Assembly: GCA_944336975.1 (NCBI GenBank)
Contig: CALVLH010000010.1
Location: forward strand, 1-46,453
Direction of reading: 5' to 3'
Length of the DNA: 46,453 nt
From: an uncultured Clostridia bacterium
GTDB lineage: Bacteria; Bacillota; Clostridia; Christensenellales; Borkfalkiaceae
Below, piece after piece: positions 14,553 to 23,696 of this stretch. Within the stretch, counting starts at the first letter, position 1. Each line of letters starts with the position of its first letter. The notes under the pieces were generated by a model. That model was given only the letters and a program-made list of their open reading frames with translations, was not told the origin of the DNA and made no database searches. The translations under genes and the position numbers were made by a program.

Positions 14553-17246
14553 GTGGGAGTGTTTGAAAAAATCCGATTCCGTGGGGGTTTTCGTTCCTAT
14601 CAGCAGGAAGTGCTCGATCGTGCGGATGAATTTCTGGCGGATAAAAAAATACACATCGTCGCCGCGCCGGGTGCGGGGAAAACGGTGCTCGGGCTGGAAC
14701 TCATTCGCAGGATCGGAAAGAACGCGCTCATCCTTTCCCCGACGGTCACCATCCGCCATCAGTGGAGCGAGCGCTTTGCGAGACAGTTTATTTCAGATGG
14801 CGGAAATGCGGAAGATTATGTATCCGAAAGCGTTTATTGTCCGCGCTCGATCGTTTCTGTGACCTATCAGACGATTTACTGCGCCTTTCGCGGGCTTTCC
14901 GACAAGGAAAGCGATGAGTTGACGGGAAAAACGGAGGATGTGGACTATAAGACCTTTGATCTGCGCGCGTTTATGCGGGAGAACGGGATCGGAACGATTT
15001 GTCTGGACGAGGCGCATCATCTGCACAGCGAGTGGTATAAGGCTTTAAGCGATCTTTTGAAGGACTTGGACGTGACGGTGATCGCGCTGACCGCGACTCC
15101 GCCGTATGACGAGGATGAAAACGGATGGCAGAAATACACCGATCTTTGCGGTGAGATCGATTTTGAGATCATTGCACCCGAATTGGTGCAGGACGGCGTT
15201 TTATGTCCGCATCAGGATTACGTCTGTTTCAATTATCCGACGCAGGACGAACTGAATATCTTGAAGGAGTTTGACCGTGCGGTGGAAGGGGCGATCACCG
15301 AGCTTTCCGAAACCGATCTTCCCGAGAGAATGCGCGATCGCCTTCTGCACATGAGCGAAGAGGATTTGTTTCGATATGCGCAGGAAAATATCTTGCTCTG
15401 TTCGGCGCTTTCTCTGCTCGGGGCGCCGTTACCCCGCCGTTTTTGCCGTATACTGACTCTGCACGGAAGGTTGCCTGCGCCGAAGCGCGCGGCGGTGGAA
15501 GAGGCGATCTGTTATGTCGTCGCGCATCCCGAATTGTTCGGGGAGGAGTGCGCGAAAGGCATTGCGGAGATCTTCCGAAAAGCGGGGTTATGGGAGCGCG
15601 GCCGCGTGAAGATCTTGCGCTCTGAGCGCGTTTCCCGTATGCTTGCGTCTTCGCTGGGGAAACTCAATTCCGTCGCCGAGATCGCCAAAGCGGAGAGCGG
15701 TTCCGAAGGGGAGAATTTGCGAATGCTTATTCTTACCGACTATGTGCGAAAACAGACGCTTCCCGTCATCGGGACTTCGGAAGAACTCAAAGAGATGAGT
15801 ATCGTCAGTGTGTTTGAAAGCGTTCGGCGAGAAAAGGAAGCGGATCGTGCGATCGGTGCGCTTAGCGGCGCTCTCGTCATTTTGCCCCGCTCTTGTTCGG
15901 CGCGGCTGGAAGAATTGTGCAGACAAGAAGGAGTGTCCGTTTCCCGAAAACCGCTCGGGGATCTCGAATACGAACAAGCGGAGTTTTCCGGAGGGAATGT
16001 ACATAAAGTTCGCATCGTTACCCGCCTTTTGGAAGAGGGGCAGATCCGTATTCTCGTCGGCACGAAATCGTTGCTCGGTGAAGGGTGGGATTCTCCATGT
16101 ATCGATACGCTCGTGCTTGCAAGCTGTGTGGGAAGTTATATTCTTTCCAATCAGATGCGCGGACGCGCCATTCGCACGGACGGAAACCGACCTCAAAAGG
16201 TGGCGAATATCTGGCATTTGGCGACGGTGGAGCCTTACGGCGTGTTCGGCGAAAAGTTTTCGGATCGGAGAAGGGAAAAGCGGGCAGGGAACAAAGATGG
16301 CTTTGTTTCTGCCGACTACGATACGCTGGAACGTCGGTTCAAGGCGTTTTGGGGGCCCGCCTATTCCCGTTCCGTGGTCACCAACGGAATTGGGCGTGCA
16401 GACATCATAAAGCCTCCGTTTGATCGGGAAGGGTTTGAAAGAATCAACGAGGAGATGTTCCGAAGGGCGAAGGACCGCGCTTCCGTTGCGGAGAGTTGGA
16501 AGAATTCATTGGGCAACGAAGCGCTCTCCGTGACGTCGGAAGCGCGCGTCCCCGAGCGAAAGAAATATCTGCCGCAACAGGTCGTGTTTGTAAATTATGC
16601 GCTTTTGTTTCTCTGTCCGACCTTATGCGGCGGTGTTTATGTAAATGTGTACTCGGCCCGTGCCGATGAAAATCCGTTGACTTTTTTCCTGATCAGCATT
16701 TTGGCGATCGCTATCTGTCTTGTTTTGGAATATTGGATTGTTCGTTTTCTCATTTCGGTGTTGACCCCGACTAAAATTGTCAGAAATCTGAGCGAAAGCC
16801 TGTTCGAGACGTTGCAGGGAACGGGAAAAATATCGTCTCCGACGGCGACGCTGTCCGTGGAAGTCCCCAAAGGGTTTCCCGGGATGAGCGTGGAGCTGAA
16901 ATATTCGACCGATCGCGAACGCGAGGTGTTTGCGGGCGCGTTGAACGAAATGCTCTCTCCTGTACAATCGCCTGCGTTTATTATCGTTCGGAACATCGGA
17001 AAAAGGAAATGTTTTCGGCTTTCCTTTGCCTGTCCCGCCGCCTTGGATACGCAGGAAGCGCGGAAATTGTTTTTACAATGCCTGAAAGCGCGCGGCTGGG
17101 ATTGCGACGCGGTCTATACGCGCAATACGGAAGGGCGCAGGGCGCTCGTTCAGGCGCGGAAGCATTCCTTCGTCAATGTAAACGATCCCGAGCGCATTAT
17201 GATCGGCAAGCGTGTGGACAAATCCAACAAGGCGGAATACCGTTGA
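14553..17246 (+). CDS. Superfamily II DEAH-type helicase with C-terminal transmembrane hairpin
   Basis: The protein has 897 residues from GTG 14553, with GAGGT seven bases upstream. Residues 1-200 form RecA-like domain 1: a Gln in RSYQQEV, Walker A APGAGKT (38-44), DEAHH (152-156) and TAT (180-182). Domain 2 follows an insert of about 250 residues and carries VGTKSLLGEGWDSP near 500 and QMRGRAIR near 535-541. The helicase part is like the restriction-subunit-R/UvrB class. Two hydrophobic segments, about 678-700 and 707-737, put a membrane hairpin behind the motor, and residues 740-897 form a soluble domain I do not recognise. Codon use is more A+T-rich (many TTT, GAT, ATT) than in mutL or miaA. 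It stands alone between housekeeping genes. Its role is unknown; phage defence or membrane-linked nucleic-acid processing are guesses. Confidence 0.85.
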   Translation: MGVFEKIRFRGGFRSYQQEVLDRADEFLADKKIHIVAAPGAGKTVLGLELIRRIGKNALILSPTVTIRHQWSERFARQFISDGGNAEDYVSESVYCPRSIVSVTYQTIYCAFRGLSDKESDELTGKTEDVDYKTFDLRAFMRENGIGTICLDEAHHLHSEWYKALSDLLKDLDVTVIALTATPPYDEDENGWQKYTDLCGEIDFEIIAPELVQDGVLCPHQDYVCFNYPTQDELNILKEFDRAVEGAITELSETDLPERMRDRLLHMSEEDLFRYAQENILLCSALSLLGAPLPRRFCRILTLHGRLPAPKRAAVEEAICYVVAHPELFGEECAKGIAEIFRKAGLWERGRVKILRSERVSRMLASSLGKLNSVAEIAKAESGSEGENLRMLILTDYVRKQTLPVIGTSEELKEMSIVSVFESVRREKEADRAIGALSGALVILPRSCSARLEELCRQEGVSVSRKPLGDLEYEQAEFSGGNVHKVRIVTRLLEEGQIRILVGTKSLLGEGWDSPCIDTLVLASCVGSYILSNQMRGRAIRTDGNRPQKVANIWHLATVEPYGVFGEKFSDRRREKRAGNKDGFVSADYDTLERRFKAFWGPAYSRSVVTNGIGRADIIKPPFDREGFERINEEMFRRAKDRASVAESWKNSLGNEALSVTSEARVPERKKYLPQQVVFVNYALLFLCPTLCGGVYVNVYSARADENPLTFFLISILAIAICLVLEYWIVRFLISVLTPTKIVRNLSESLFETLQGTGKISSPTATLSVEVPKGFPGMSVELKYSTDREREVFAGALNEMLSPVQSPAFIIVRNIGKRKCFRLSFACPAALDTQEARKLFLQCLKARGWDCDAVYTRNTEGRRALVQARKHSFVNVNDPERIMIGKRVDKSNKAEYR

Positions 17247-17296
17247 GCATATTTTTTGAATTGTCGACAGGGGGAAAGGGCTTTTCGGGGAACTGT

Positions 17297-17325
17297 TTCC
17301 ATTTTACTCAAATGGAATAATTTCT
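17297..17325 (+). terminator. Weak terminator-like hairpin after the helicase gene
   Basis: TTCCATTT (17297-17304) pairs with AAATGGAA (17310-17317) around a five-base loop, followed by TAATTTCTTT. The stem is A+T-rich, so termination efficiency is uncertain. A second small inverted repeat, TTTCGAC/GTCGAAA, follows at 17325-17345. Confidence 0.4.
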
Positions 17326-17378
17326 TTCGACGGCGAAAGTCGAAAAAGGACATAAACGAATTATCTGCTATTCTGCCA

Positions 17379-17411
17379 AATTCCCGCCTTCCGATCAGGA
17401 TCGCGGGAATT
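17379..17411. repeat. Nine-base inverted repeat upstream of the SPFH promoter
   Basis: AATTCCCGC (17379-17387) and GCGGGAATT (17403-17411) are perfect inverted arms separated by 15 bases. The centre lies about 55 bases before the -35 of the SPFH promoter. There is no T run, so an operator or activator site is as likely as a terminator. Confidence 0.45.
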
Positions 17412-17447
17412 CGTTATCCGCTGATTTCATAATTTACAGATTTATGA

Positions 17448-17476
17448 TTGACAATGGCGTTATGATATGATATAAT
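17448..17476 (+). promoter_or_regulatory. Full-consensus promoter for the SPFH gene
   Basis: TTGACA (17448-17453), 17 bases, TATAAT (17471-17476), preceded by TGA to give an extended -10. Both hexamers are perfect, predicting strong constitutive transcription. Confidence 0.93.
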
Positions 17477-17513
17477 TATAATATCAAAATAATATCACAT
17501 CGGGAGGATGGAT

Positions 17514-18425
17514 ATGGAAAAAGAATTGATGGAAAAAAAGGCGCATGAAGTGAGCGGCTGGCCGATGCTCGCCTTGACGGTGCTCATGCTGGTCGGCGCA
17601 TTCGTGCTGATCTCGCTCGGCGCGGTCAGGGAGTCGGGCGTGTTGCTCGGGCTCGGCGTGGCGGCGATCGTGATCTTTATGTTCCTGGTGGCGGGGTTCC
17701 GCACGTTGCAACCCAACGAATCGTATGTCCTTACGCTGTTCGGAAAATATTACGGCACGCTCAAGCGCGACGGGTTTTTCTGGATCCTGCCTTTTTGCGT
17801 TGCGGTAAATCCCGCGACCTTCGGATTGGTGGGCGGCAAGAAACTTTCGCTGAAAGCGATGACGCTCAACAACGAAAAACAGAAAGTCAACGATGAAGAG
17901 GGCAATCCCATCGAGATTTCCGTCGTCGTCATCTGGCGTATCGTGAACACGGCGCGCGCCGTCTTCAACGTCGAGAATTATATGCAGTACATCTCCACGC
18001 AGTGCGACGCGGCGATCCGTCAGGTCGCGCGGCAGTATCCTTACGACGTTTCCTCGAACGGCGACGAGAAATCGCTTCGCGGTTCGGCGCAGGAGGTCGC
18101 GGACATTCTCAAACAGGAGATCCAGGTACGCGTGGATATGGCGGGGATCGAGATCCTGGAGGCGCGCATTTCTCACCTTGCATACGCGCCCGAGATCGCC
18201 GCGGCGATGTTACAGCGCCAGCAGGCTTCCGCGATCATCGCGGCGAGACAGAAGATCGTCGAAGGCGCGGTCTCCATGGTGAAGATGGCGCTCGATAAGC
18301 TCTCGGACGAATCCATCGTCGAGCTGGACGACGAACGCAAGGCGGCAATGGTCTCCAATCTGCTCGTGGTGCTCTGCGGCAATAAAGACGCACAGCCGAT
18401 CGTGAACAGCGGCAGCATCTATTGA
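17514..18425 (+). CDS. SPFH/Band 7 (stomatin-flotillin-like) membrane protein
   Basis: The product has 303 residues. The ATG at 17508 touches its GGGAGG site, whereas ATG 17514 lies six bases from GGAGG, so I start there. Two hydrophobic helices (about 17-36 and 42-62) anchor the N-terminus. The SPFH domain follows, with [23 protein letters not shown] and a helical C-terminal part of the [14 protein letters not shown] type. SPFH proteins form membrane-bound oligomeric cages or microdomain scaffolds, often with a protease partner; no NfeD or protease gene is adjacent. A small ribbon-helix-helix gene follows and ends in a strong terminator, so the two form a compact operon from the perfect promoter at 17448. 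Confidence 0.9.
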   Translation: MEKELMEKKAHEVSGWPMLALTVLMLVGAFVLISLGAVRESGVLLGLGVAAIVIFMFLVAGFRTLQPNESYVLTLFGKYYGTLKRDGFFWILPFCVAVNPATFGLVGGKKLSLKAMTLNNEKQKVNDEEGNPIEISVVVIWRIVNTARAVFNVENYMQYISTQCDAAIRQVARQYPYDVSSNGDEKSLRGSAQEVADILKQEIQVRVDMAGIEILEARISHLAYAPEIAAAMLQRQQASAIIAARQKIVEGAVSMVKMALDKLSDESIVELDDERKAAMVSNLLVVLCGNKDAQPIVNSGSIY

Positions 18426-18480
18426 GACCGCGCAGATCATGCGCAAGTCTCTTTCGTGAACGGGAAAAGGGGGACGGAAA

Positions 18481-18690
18481 TTGGAAAAGAATACAGAAAA
18501 CAAGACGAAAAAGCAAATTCCGCTCCGCCTGTCGCCCTCGCTGTATGCGGAGTTGATGCAATGGGCGGAAGACGATTTCCGCTCTCTGAACGGGCAGATC
18601 GAATACCTTCTCACCGAATGCGTGAGGGAGCGCAAAAAATCGTCTGCGGTTGCAGGTCTCGGCGAACGCAACGAGGAAAGCAAGCGCTGA
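18481..18690 (+). CDS. Small Arc-like ribbon-helix-helix protein
   Basis: The product has 69 residues, starting at TTG 18481 behind AGGGGGACGG. After a Lys-rich lead, KQIPLRLSPSLYAELMQWAEDD and LNGQIEYLLTECV follow the strand-helix-helix pattern of Arc/MetJ-type DNA binders (alternating strand residues, then two helices). The C-terminal 20 residues are charged and probably disordered. It sits 55 bases after the SPFH gene and just before the shared terminator. Possible roles are autoregulation of the pair or an unrelated DNA-binding function. I recall such small genes beside SPFH genes in Clostridia under misleading names, but I could not check this. Confidence 0.75.
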   Translation: MEKNTENKTKKQIPLRLSPSLYAELMQWAEDDFRSLNGQIEYLLTECVRERKKSSAVAGLGERNEESKR

Positions 18691-18700
18691 AAACAGAAAA

Positions 18701-18740
18701 AACAAACGCAGTCCGTTTTTCGGACTGCGTTTGTTTTTGT
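18701..18740 (+). terminator. Strong terminator closing the SPFH operon
   Basis: A perfect 15-bp stem, AACAAACGCAGTCCG (18701-18715) with its complement at 18721-18735, closes on a TTTTT loop and is followed by a short T-rich tail. Confidence 0.9.
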
Positions 18741-18963
18741 GTGAAAGTCATCCTGTCCGCCGTGACGCAGTCAAGCGTGCTCAGGCGTTTTTCGGTGCAA
18801 GGCGGAGTTTCCAAGCCTTATCGCAAAATCGACGCGAAGGGGACGGAAGAAGAAAAGCTGCCGATTCCGTATCCGCTCTTTCTGCGCGGGCGGCTTGGGA
18901 GAATGCGTACGCCGCGAAGTCAAAGCACGAAAGCGCAAAGGGCAAAGTCAATGGTACGGGCGC
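18741..18963. other. Gene-free interval between converging operons
   Basis: About 220 bases lie between the SPFH operon terminator and the potD terminator. Overlapping frames exist here but have no ribosome site, no recognisable motif and compositions typical of noise. I see no promoter or repeat. Confidence 0.5.
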
Positions 18964-18992
18964 AAAAAAACGGATCGTTCGATCCGTTTTTT
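18964..18992. terminator. Terminator of the pot operon (also works on the + strand)
   Basis: An A-run, the stem ACGGATCG with CGATCCGT (18970-18987) and a T-run form a symmetric hairpin immediately after the potD stop on the - strand. Confidence 0.9.
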
Positions 18993-18997
18993 AGTTG

Positions 18998-20557
18998 TTA
19001 ATCGTGGCGATAGGGCTTTTGATCGACGAGTTCATAGCCTTTTTTCGGTTTTCTGCGGAACCAATCGATCTTTCCGCCGAATTTGAACAAAAGCACGAAT
19101 GCGGCGATCCCGACCACGCCGACGCAAATAACTGCGATCGCCCAGGCGTCGAGCTGAGAACCCTTGACCTTCGTCCACAATTCGTTGATGCGCTCGTTTG
19201 CGTCGTCGTCAAAGTAGTCCATGACGGCGCAGCGGTGCATGACTTCTTCGGTGGGGTATTGCCCGTAAAGCTGGCGCTCGAGCTGATCTTCATAGGTGAG
19301 CAGGACGGTCTCCTTGCCGAAGAAATAGCTCAGATCGTACTTGACGGCGTCTTCCTCGTCGCCTTCCTCCACGCCGTAGGTATATTCGACGTATTCATAC
19401 ACTTCGTCCGCCGCGATGACGGGCGTATAGCCGATGTAATACATATTGCGGACGGCATTGTCGGGGCGGGAGAGGAAGTTGATGAACGCCTGCGCCGCCT
19501 CTACCTGCGCGCCCTTGGGCATCACCCAGCCGTCGAACCAGAGGTTTGCGCACTCTTCGGGGATGAAGTAGTTGAGATAGACCGCGTCTTCTTCGGAGAG
19601 CTCTTCGTCGCCTTCGCCGTATTCCGCGAGGTCGATCGCATAGACGGCATCGCCGCTCCACGCAAAGTTGAGCCAGATGATGCCTTTGACCATATCCGAT
19701 TTACCCGTATCTGTCTCAAAGCCGTAGATGTTTTCTTTCATTTCCAGCAGGATCTCCTGCACCTTGGAAACGGTCTCTTCGTCCGTGCGGTTCATGATCT
19801 CGGTCACGCCCTGATTGTAAGCTGCGTCGTCCATCTCGCCGTTTTCATAGCGGTCGCGCAGGTCGAGCAGTTCGTCCTGATAGAGGATCGCCGTACCGAC
19901 GAAATAGCTGTCGCGGACGTTGTCTTTGGTGGTGACTTTGTTCGCATACGCGGAATCGATCATCGCGTCCCAATAGTCCAGCTCGTCGGGGGAGACGTAT
20001 TCGGGATTATAGATGAATCCCGTCGTTCCCCACATATAACCCGCCGCATACTCGCTCCACGAATGCTTTTCGCCCGTCGATTTGAGCGTGACGGTGTTGG
20101 AATCGAATACGTCTTTGATGTACGGCGAGAGGTTGGCGATGTAGTAGTTGAGCTCGTTTTTCGCGTCGAAGAAATCCTCGGTGAACGGTTCGAGCATATC
20201 TTCCGCCGCCAGCTTCATGATCATGTAGTCGGAAGGGCAGATGAGGTCGTACTGATCTCCCAACTTTAACTGGTTATACATATCCTCATTGGTGCCGAAG
20301 GTGGAATATTCCACGGTGATGGGCGTATCGTACGTCTCTTCGTACCAGATCTCGAAATCGTAGATGAGCGACTGTGCGTCCTCGTTTTCCTCGATGTCGT
20401 ACTGATAAGAGCCTTCGCCGCCCTCGTCGATGTATTCTTCCCAGTTATACACGCGCAGGCGGATGGGCTTGTCTTCGCCGCAGCCCGTCAGCGTGAGCAG
20501 GGAAGAGAAGGCGAACGCCGCCGCGAGCGCGGTCGCCGTGATGCGTTTTGCGTTCAT
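18998..20557 (-). CDS. potD: Polyamine ABC transporter substrate-binding lipoprotein PotD with C-terminal membrane helix
   Basis: The protein has 519 residues, far longer than the ~350 usual for PotD. A lipoprotein signal ends in LTLTGC with the acylated Cys26. It is followed by RVYNWEEYID, the opening strand of the spermidine/putrescine-binding fold, and VEYSTFGTNEDMYNQL and YDLICPSDYMI. Insertions rich in Asp/Glu account for part of the extra length. Residues 471-492 form a clear transmembrane helix followed by a basic tail (FRRKPKKGYEL), so the protein is anchored at both ends, with the C-terminus probably cytoplasmic. It is last in the operon and overlaps potC by ATGA. Substrate (spermidine or putrescine) cannot be told from the sequence alone. 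Confidence 0.92.
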   Translation of the reverse strand: MNAKRITATALAAAFAFSSLLTLTGCGEDKPIRLRVYNWEEYIDEGGEGSYQYDIEENEDAQSLIYDFEIWYEETYDTPITVEYSTFGTNEDMYNQLKLGDQYDLICPSDYMIMKLAAEDMLEPFTEDFFDAKNELNYYIANLSPYIKDVFDSNTVTLKSTGEKHSWSEYAAGYMWGTTGFIYNPEYVSPDELDYWDAMIDSAYANKVTTKDNVRDSYFVGTAILYQDELLDLRDRYENGEMDDAAYNQGVTEIMNRTDEETVSKVQEILLEMKENIYGFETDTGKSDMVKGIIWLNFAWSGDAVYAIDLAEYGEGDEELSEEDAVYLNYFIPEECANLWFDGWVMPKGAQVEAAQAFINFLSRPDNAVRNMYYIGYTPVIAADEVYEYVEYTYGVEEGDEEDAVKYDLSYFFGKETVLLTYEDQLERQLYGQYPTEEVMHRCAVMDYFDDDANERINELWTKVKGSQLDAWAIAVICVGVVGIAAFVLLFKFGGKIDWFRRKPKKGYELVDQKPYRHD

Positions 20558-21360
20558 TCGTGCGCCTCCTTCTTTTTGTTTTTGAGTCCCGTGATGTTCG
20601 CGAAGAGCACGACGGCGAGGATGATGACGAAGATGATGGTCGTCAGCGCCCAGAAGGACGAGAGAGTGACGGCGGTATGCGCGTTGCCCTTGGTCGTCGC
20701 GTTGTAGACGTAGGTAGAAATGGTGTTGAATGTGCTCGGCTTGGTATAGCTCGTGATGATGTAATCGTCCAGCGAGAGGGTGATCGCGAGCATAAAGCCG
20801 GAGACGATGCCGGGGACGATCTGCGGCAGGACGACCTTGAAGAGCGCTTTTGCGGGCGACGCGCCGAGATCGAGCGCCGCTTCATAGAGACTGTTGTCCA
20901 TCTGCTTGAGCTTTGGCATGACGGAAAGCACGACGAAGGGGGTGCAGATGACCATATGTCCCATGAGCAAAGTAAAGAAGGATTTTTCCAGTCCGACCGC
21001 CACGAAGGTGATCGCGAGCGCGAGCGCGGTGACGATTTCCGCGTTGATGATAGGGATTTGATTTGCGCCGTTCATCAGCGTTTTCGCCTTTTTGCGGCTG
21101 TAATAGATGCCCATTGCGCCCGCCGTCCCCAAAATGGTGGAAAGGATCGCCGCCGAAACCGCGAGAACGACGGTATTTCCGATCATTTCAAGGATCGCCT
21201 CGTCGGTGAAGAGTTTGATGTAGTGGGTGAACGAGAAGGAACCCCACGTCCCGATCGTGTTGACCGAGTTGAAGCTGTAGACCGCGAGCAGGAGGATAGG
21301 CGCGTACAGAAGGAGAAGGATGAGCCCGATGTAAAAGGCTTTGAGACATTTCTTGATCAT
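20554..21360 (-). CDS. potC: Polyamine ABC transporter permease PotC
   Basis: This 268-residue inner-membrane permease has about six hydrophobic segments. The cytoplasmic coupling loop reads EAALDLGASPAKALFKVVLPQI, the EAA motif that docks on the PotA ATPase. The N-terminus (KCLKAFYIGLILLLLYAPILLLAVYSFN) is typical of PotC. Start and stop overlap the neighbouring genes by ATGA on both sides, indicating tight coupling. PotC and PotB form the heterodimeric channel that receives polyamine from PotD. Confidence 0.94.
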   Translation of the reverse strand: MIKKCLKAFYIGLILLLLYAPILLLAVYSFNSVNTIGTWGSFSFTHYIKLFTDEAILEMIGNTVVLAVSAAILSTILGTAGAMGIYYSRKKAKTLMNGANQIPIINAEIVTALALAITFVAVGLEKSFFTLLMGHMVICTPFVVLSVMPKLKQMDNSLYEAALDLGASPAKALFKVVLPQIVPGIVSGFMLAITLSLDDYIITSYTKPSTFNTISTYVYNATTKGNAHTAVTLSSFWALTTIIFVIILAVVLFANITGLKNKKKEAHE

Positions 21361-22151
21361 AAATTCGTCCCCCTTACGTTATCTTCCGATTTGAATCCGC
21401 CCGAGAGCAGGGTGGAGACAAACACGACGATGAGCAGGATGAGCGCGATCATCGAACCCATGTGCCAGTCGCTGCCGAAATAAGTTTCAATGAATTTGCC
21501 GATGATGGTGACTTTCGAATTCCCCAACATATCGGAGACGACGTAGTTGGTCATCGAGGGAAGGAATACCATCGTGATGCCGCTCATGATGCCGGGCATG
21601 GAGAGGGGTATGGTCACGCGCGTGAAGGTGGTGAAGGAATTGCCGCCCAGATCCGCGCTCGCTTCGTACAGACTCTCGTCGATCTTGAGGAGAGTGGTAT
21701 AGAGAGGCAGGATCATGAAGGGCAGAAAATCGTAGACCATACCGATGATGGTGTTGAGATAATTCGCTTCGCCGAGCAGTCCGATCCAGTTGAGCAGTTC
21801 GCGGATGGCGTTGACGCGCAGGACGAAGTTGATCCACATCGGCGTGATGAAGAGCATCAGGATGACGTATTTCTGTTTCATCTTGCTCCGCGCGAGGATA
21901 TACGCGACGGGATAGGCGATGACAAGACATACGGCGGTGGTGATCAGCGCGATCACGAGGGAGTAGACGATCGTGCTCAGTTTGGTCGGATCGGAAAAGA
22001 AATTGATGAAATTCACAAAGGAGATGTGATTGTTCTTATCCGTGAACGCGTAGAACACGATGACCAGCATGGGGATGATGACGAAAAAGACGAGGAATAC
22101 CGCATAGGGGATCCCGAGCGACTTTCTCGTGAAACGAAGCGGCTTTATCAT
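21357..22151 (-). CDS. potB: Polyamine ABC transporter permease PotB
   Basis: This 264-residue membrane permease is partner of PotC. The EAA loop is [26 protein letters not shown]. The [24 protein letters not shown] start and [16 protein letters not shown] region match PotB. It overlaps potA upstream and potC downstream by ATGA junctions. There is no sign of truncation. Confidence 0.94.
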   Translation of the reverse strand: MIKPLRFTRKSLGIPYAVFLVFFVIIPMLVIVFYAFTDKNNHISFVNFINFFSDPTKLSTIVYSLVIALITTAVCLVIAYPVAYILARSKMKQKYVILMLFITPMWINFVLRVNAIRELLNWIGLLGEANYLNTIIGMVYDFLPFMILPLYTTLLKIDESLYEASADLGGNSFTTFTRVTIPLSMPGIMSGITMVFLPSMTNYVVSDMLGNSKVTIIGKFIETYFGSDWHMGSMIALILLIVVFVSTLLSGGFKSEDNVRGTNL

Positions 22152-23665
22152 GCGGCTTTTTCCTCCGTGTGTTTGAGCGTGAGCTTGATCTTATCCTTGG
22201 GGATGATGACGGAAACGTAGTCGTTCTCGTTCCAGAGATCGTCCGTCGCAAAGACGAAGTCCTCCTCGCTTTCGTCCGTACGGACGATGACGCGGTAGTG
22301 GTCGCCCTTGTAGATGATGGAGATGATGTGTCCCTGCGCGCCGCCCGCTTCCGCGTCGTCGCTGATGGAAATATCTTCCAATCCCACTTCCACGGTGACT
22401 TCCGTGCCCGTGAGGTCGATCTTTTCGCCCTGCGCGGTGACGAGATATTCTTCCTCGTCGAGGTGGCTCCCGGGATAGAGCTGCGTGACGTCGCATTCGA
22501 ATTCGCCGTCGGCGAACTCCACGGTATTGCGCTTGGTGATGACGCCGTCGTAGATGTTGGACGTATATTTGCGCTTCATGATGTGGATCTCCTGCGCGGG
22601 GATGTTCATGCCGATCGTCTCGCCCACTTCGCGGCGCTCCGTGCTCTGGATGACTACTTCGTATCTGCCCACCTGCACGGTGATCTCGTAATGAATGCCC
22701 TTGAAGACGACGGAGATGACCTTTCCTTTGAGCATTCCCAGCTCGGGTTCGCACATGACGATGTCCTCGGGACGGACGACGACGTCGACCATCTCGTTTT
22801 TCTCGAAATCGTCCACGCAGTCGAAGGTCTTTCCGCAGAAGCGCACCTTGCGCTTGCCCGTCACCGTGCCGCTGAAAATGTTGCTTTCGCCGATGAAGTC
22901 GGCGACGAAAGTATTCGCGGGCTCGTTGTAGACGTCGGTGGGGGTGCCGATCTGCTGAACGACGCCGTCCGCCATGACGACGACGGTGTCCGACATGGTG
23001 AGCGCTTCTTCCTGGTCGTGCGTGACGTAGATGAAGGTGATGCCGAGACGGCGGTGCATCGCTTTGAGTTCGATCTGCATTTCCTTGCGCATTTTCAGAT
23101 CGAGCGCGCCGAGCGGCTCGTCGAGGAGCAGGATCTCGGGCTCGTTGACGATCGCGCGCGCGATCGCCACGCGCTGCTGCTGACCGCCCGAAAGCGTGGA
23201 GATCTCGCGCTTTTCAAAGCCCTCGAGATCGACCATTTCCAGCGCCTTTTTCACCTTCGCGGCGATCTCCGCCTTGGTGAGTTTTTCCGTGCGCGTATAT
23301 TCTTCGCCCTTGGGATTGCGGTAGGTGTTGACCACGCGCTTCATGCGCAGACCGAAGGCGATATTATCGAAAACGTTGAGATGAGGGAAGAGCGCATAGC
23401 GCTGAAAGACCGTATTGACGGGGCGTTTGTTGGGCGGAAGCAGGGAAATATCCTTTCCGTTGAGCAGGATCTGTCCGCTCGTGGGCAGATCGAACCCTGC
23501 GATCATGCGCAGAGTGGTCGTCTTGCCGCAGCCCGACGGGCCGAGCAGGGTGACGAATTCGCCCTTCCGCACGGAAAGGCTGACGTGATCGATGACGAGC
23601 GTGTCGTCAAAGCTCTTGACCACGTCTTTGAGCTCGATGATGCAGTTGCTTGCGTTTTCCGACAT
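22148..23665 (-). CDS. potA: Polyamine ABC transporter ATP-binding protein PotA, extended C-terminus
   Basis: The protein has 505 residues; PotA is usually 350-380. The ABC core has Walker A GPSGCGKT (42-49), signature LSGGQQQR (158-165), Walker B ILLLDEP (178-184) and the switch His216. An insert of about 20 residues (110-130) sits before the signature. The C-terminal regulatory OB/TOBE region appears twice: about 290-365 and 420-497 align, each with V-x-V-x-x-x-x-EDI, then [12 protein letters not shown] or [12 protein letters not shown], then a closing P-x-x-x-I-x-(I/L) strand. The duplication accounts for the extra length. AAGGAG precedes the ATG. It is the second gene of the operon, 31 bases after the regulator. 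Confidence 0.95.
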   Translation of the reverse strand: MSENASNCIIELKDVVKSFDDTLVIDHVSLSVRKGEFVTLLGPSGCGKTTTLRMIAGFDLPTSGQILLNGKDISLLPPNKRPVNTVFQRYALFPHLNVFDNIAFGLRMKRVVNTYRNPKGEEYTRTEKLTKAEIAAKVKKALEMVDLEGFEKREISTLSGGQQQRVAIARAIVNEPEILLLDEPLGALDLKMRKEMQIELKAMHRRLGITFIYVTHDQEEALTMSDTVVVMADGVVQQIGTPTDVYNEPANTFVADFIGESNIFSGTVTGKRKVRFCGKTFDCVDDFEKNEMVDVVVRPEDIVMCEPELGMLKGKVISVVFKGIHYEITVQVGRYEVVIQSTERREVGETIGMNIPAQEIHIMKRKYTSNIYDGVITKRNTVEFADGEFECDVTQLYPGSHLDEEEYLVTAQGEKIDLTGTEVTVEVGLEDISISDDAEAGGAQGHIISIIYKGDHYRVIVRTDESEEDFVFATDDLWNENDYVSVIIPKDKIKLTLKHTEEKAA

Positions 23666-23696
23666 AGCATTTGTCTCCTTACGTTAAAATATAAAA

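Noticed and set aside
18736-18994. Small open frames between the SPFH operon and potD
   Set aside because: Several mutually overlapping frames, none with a ribosome site or protein-like pattern, lying between two terminators.
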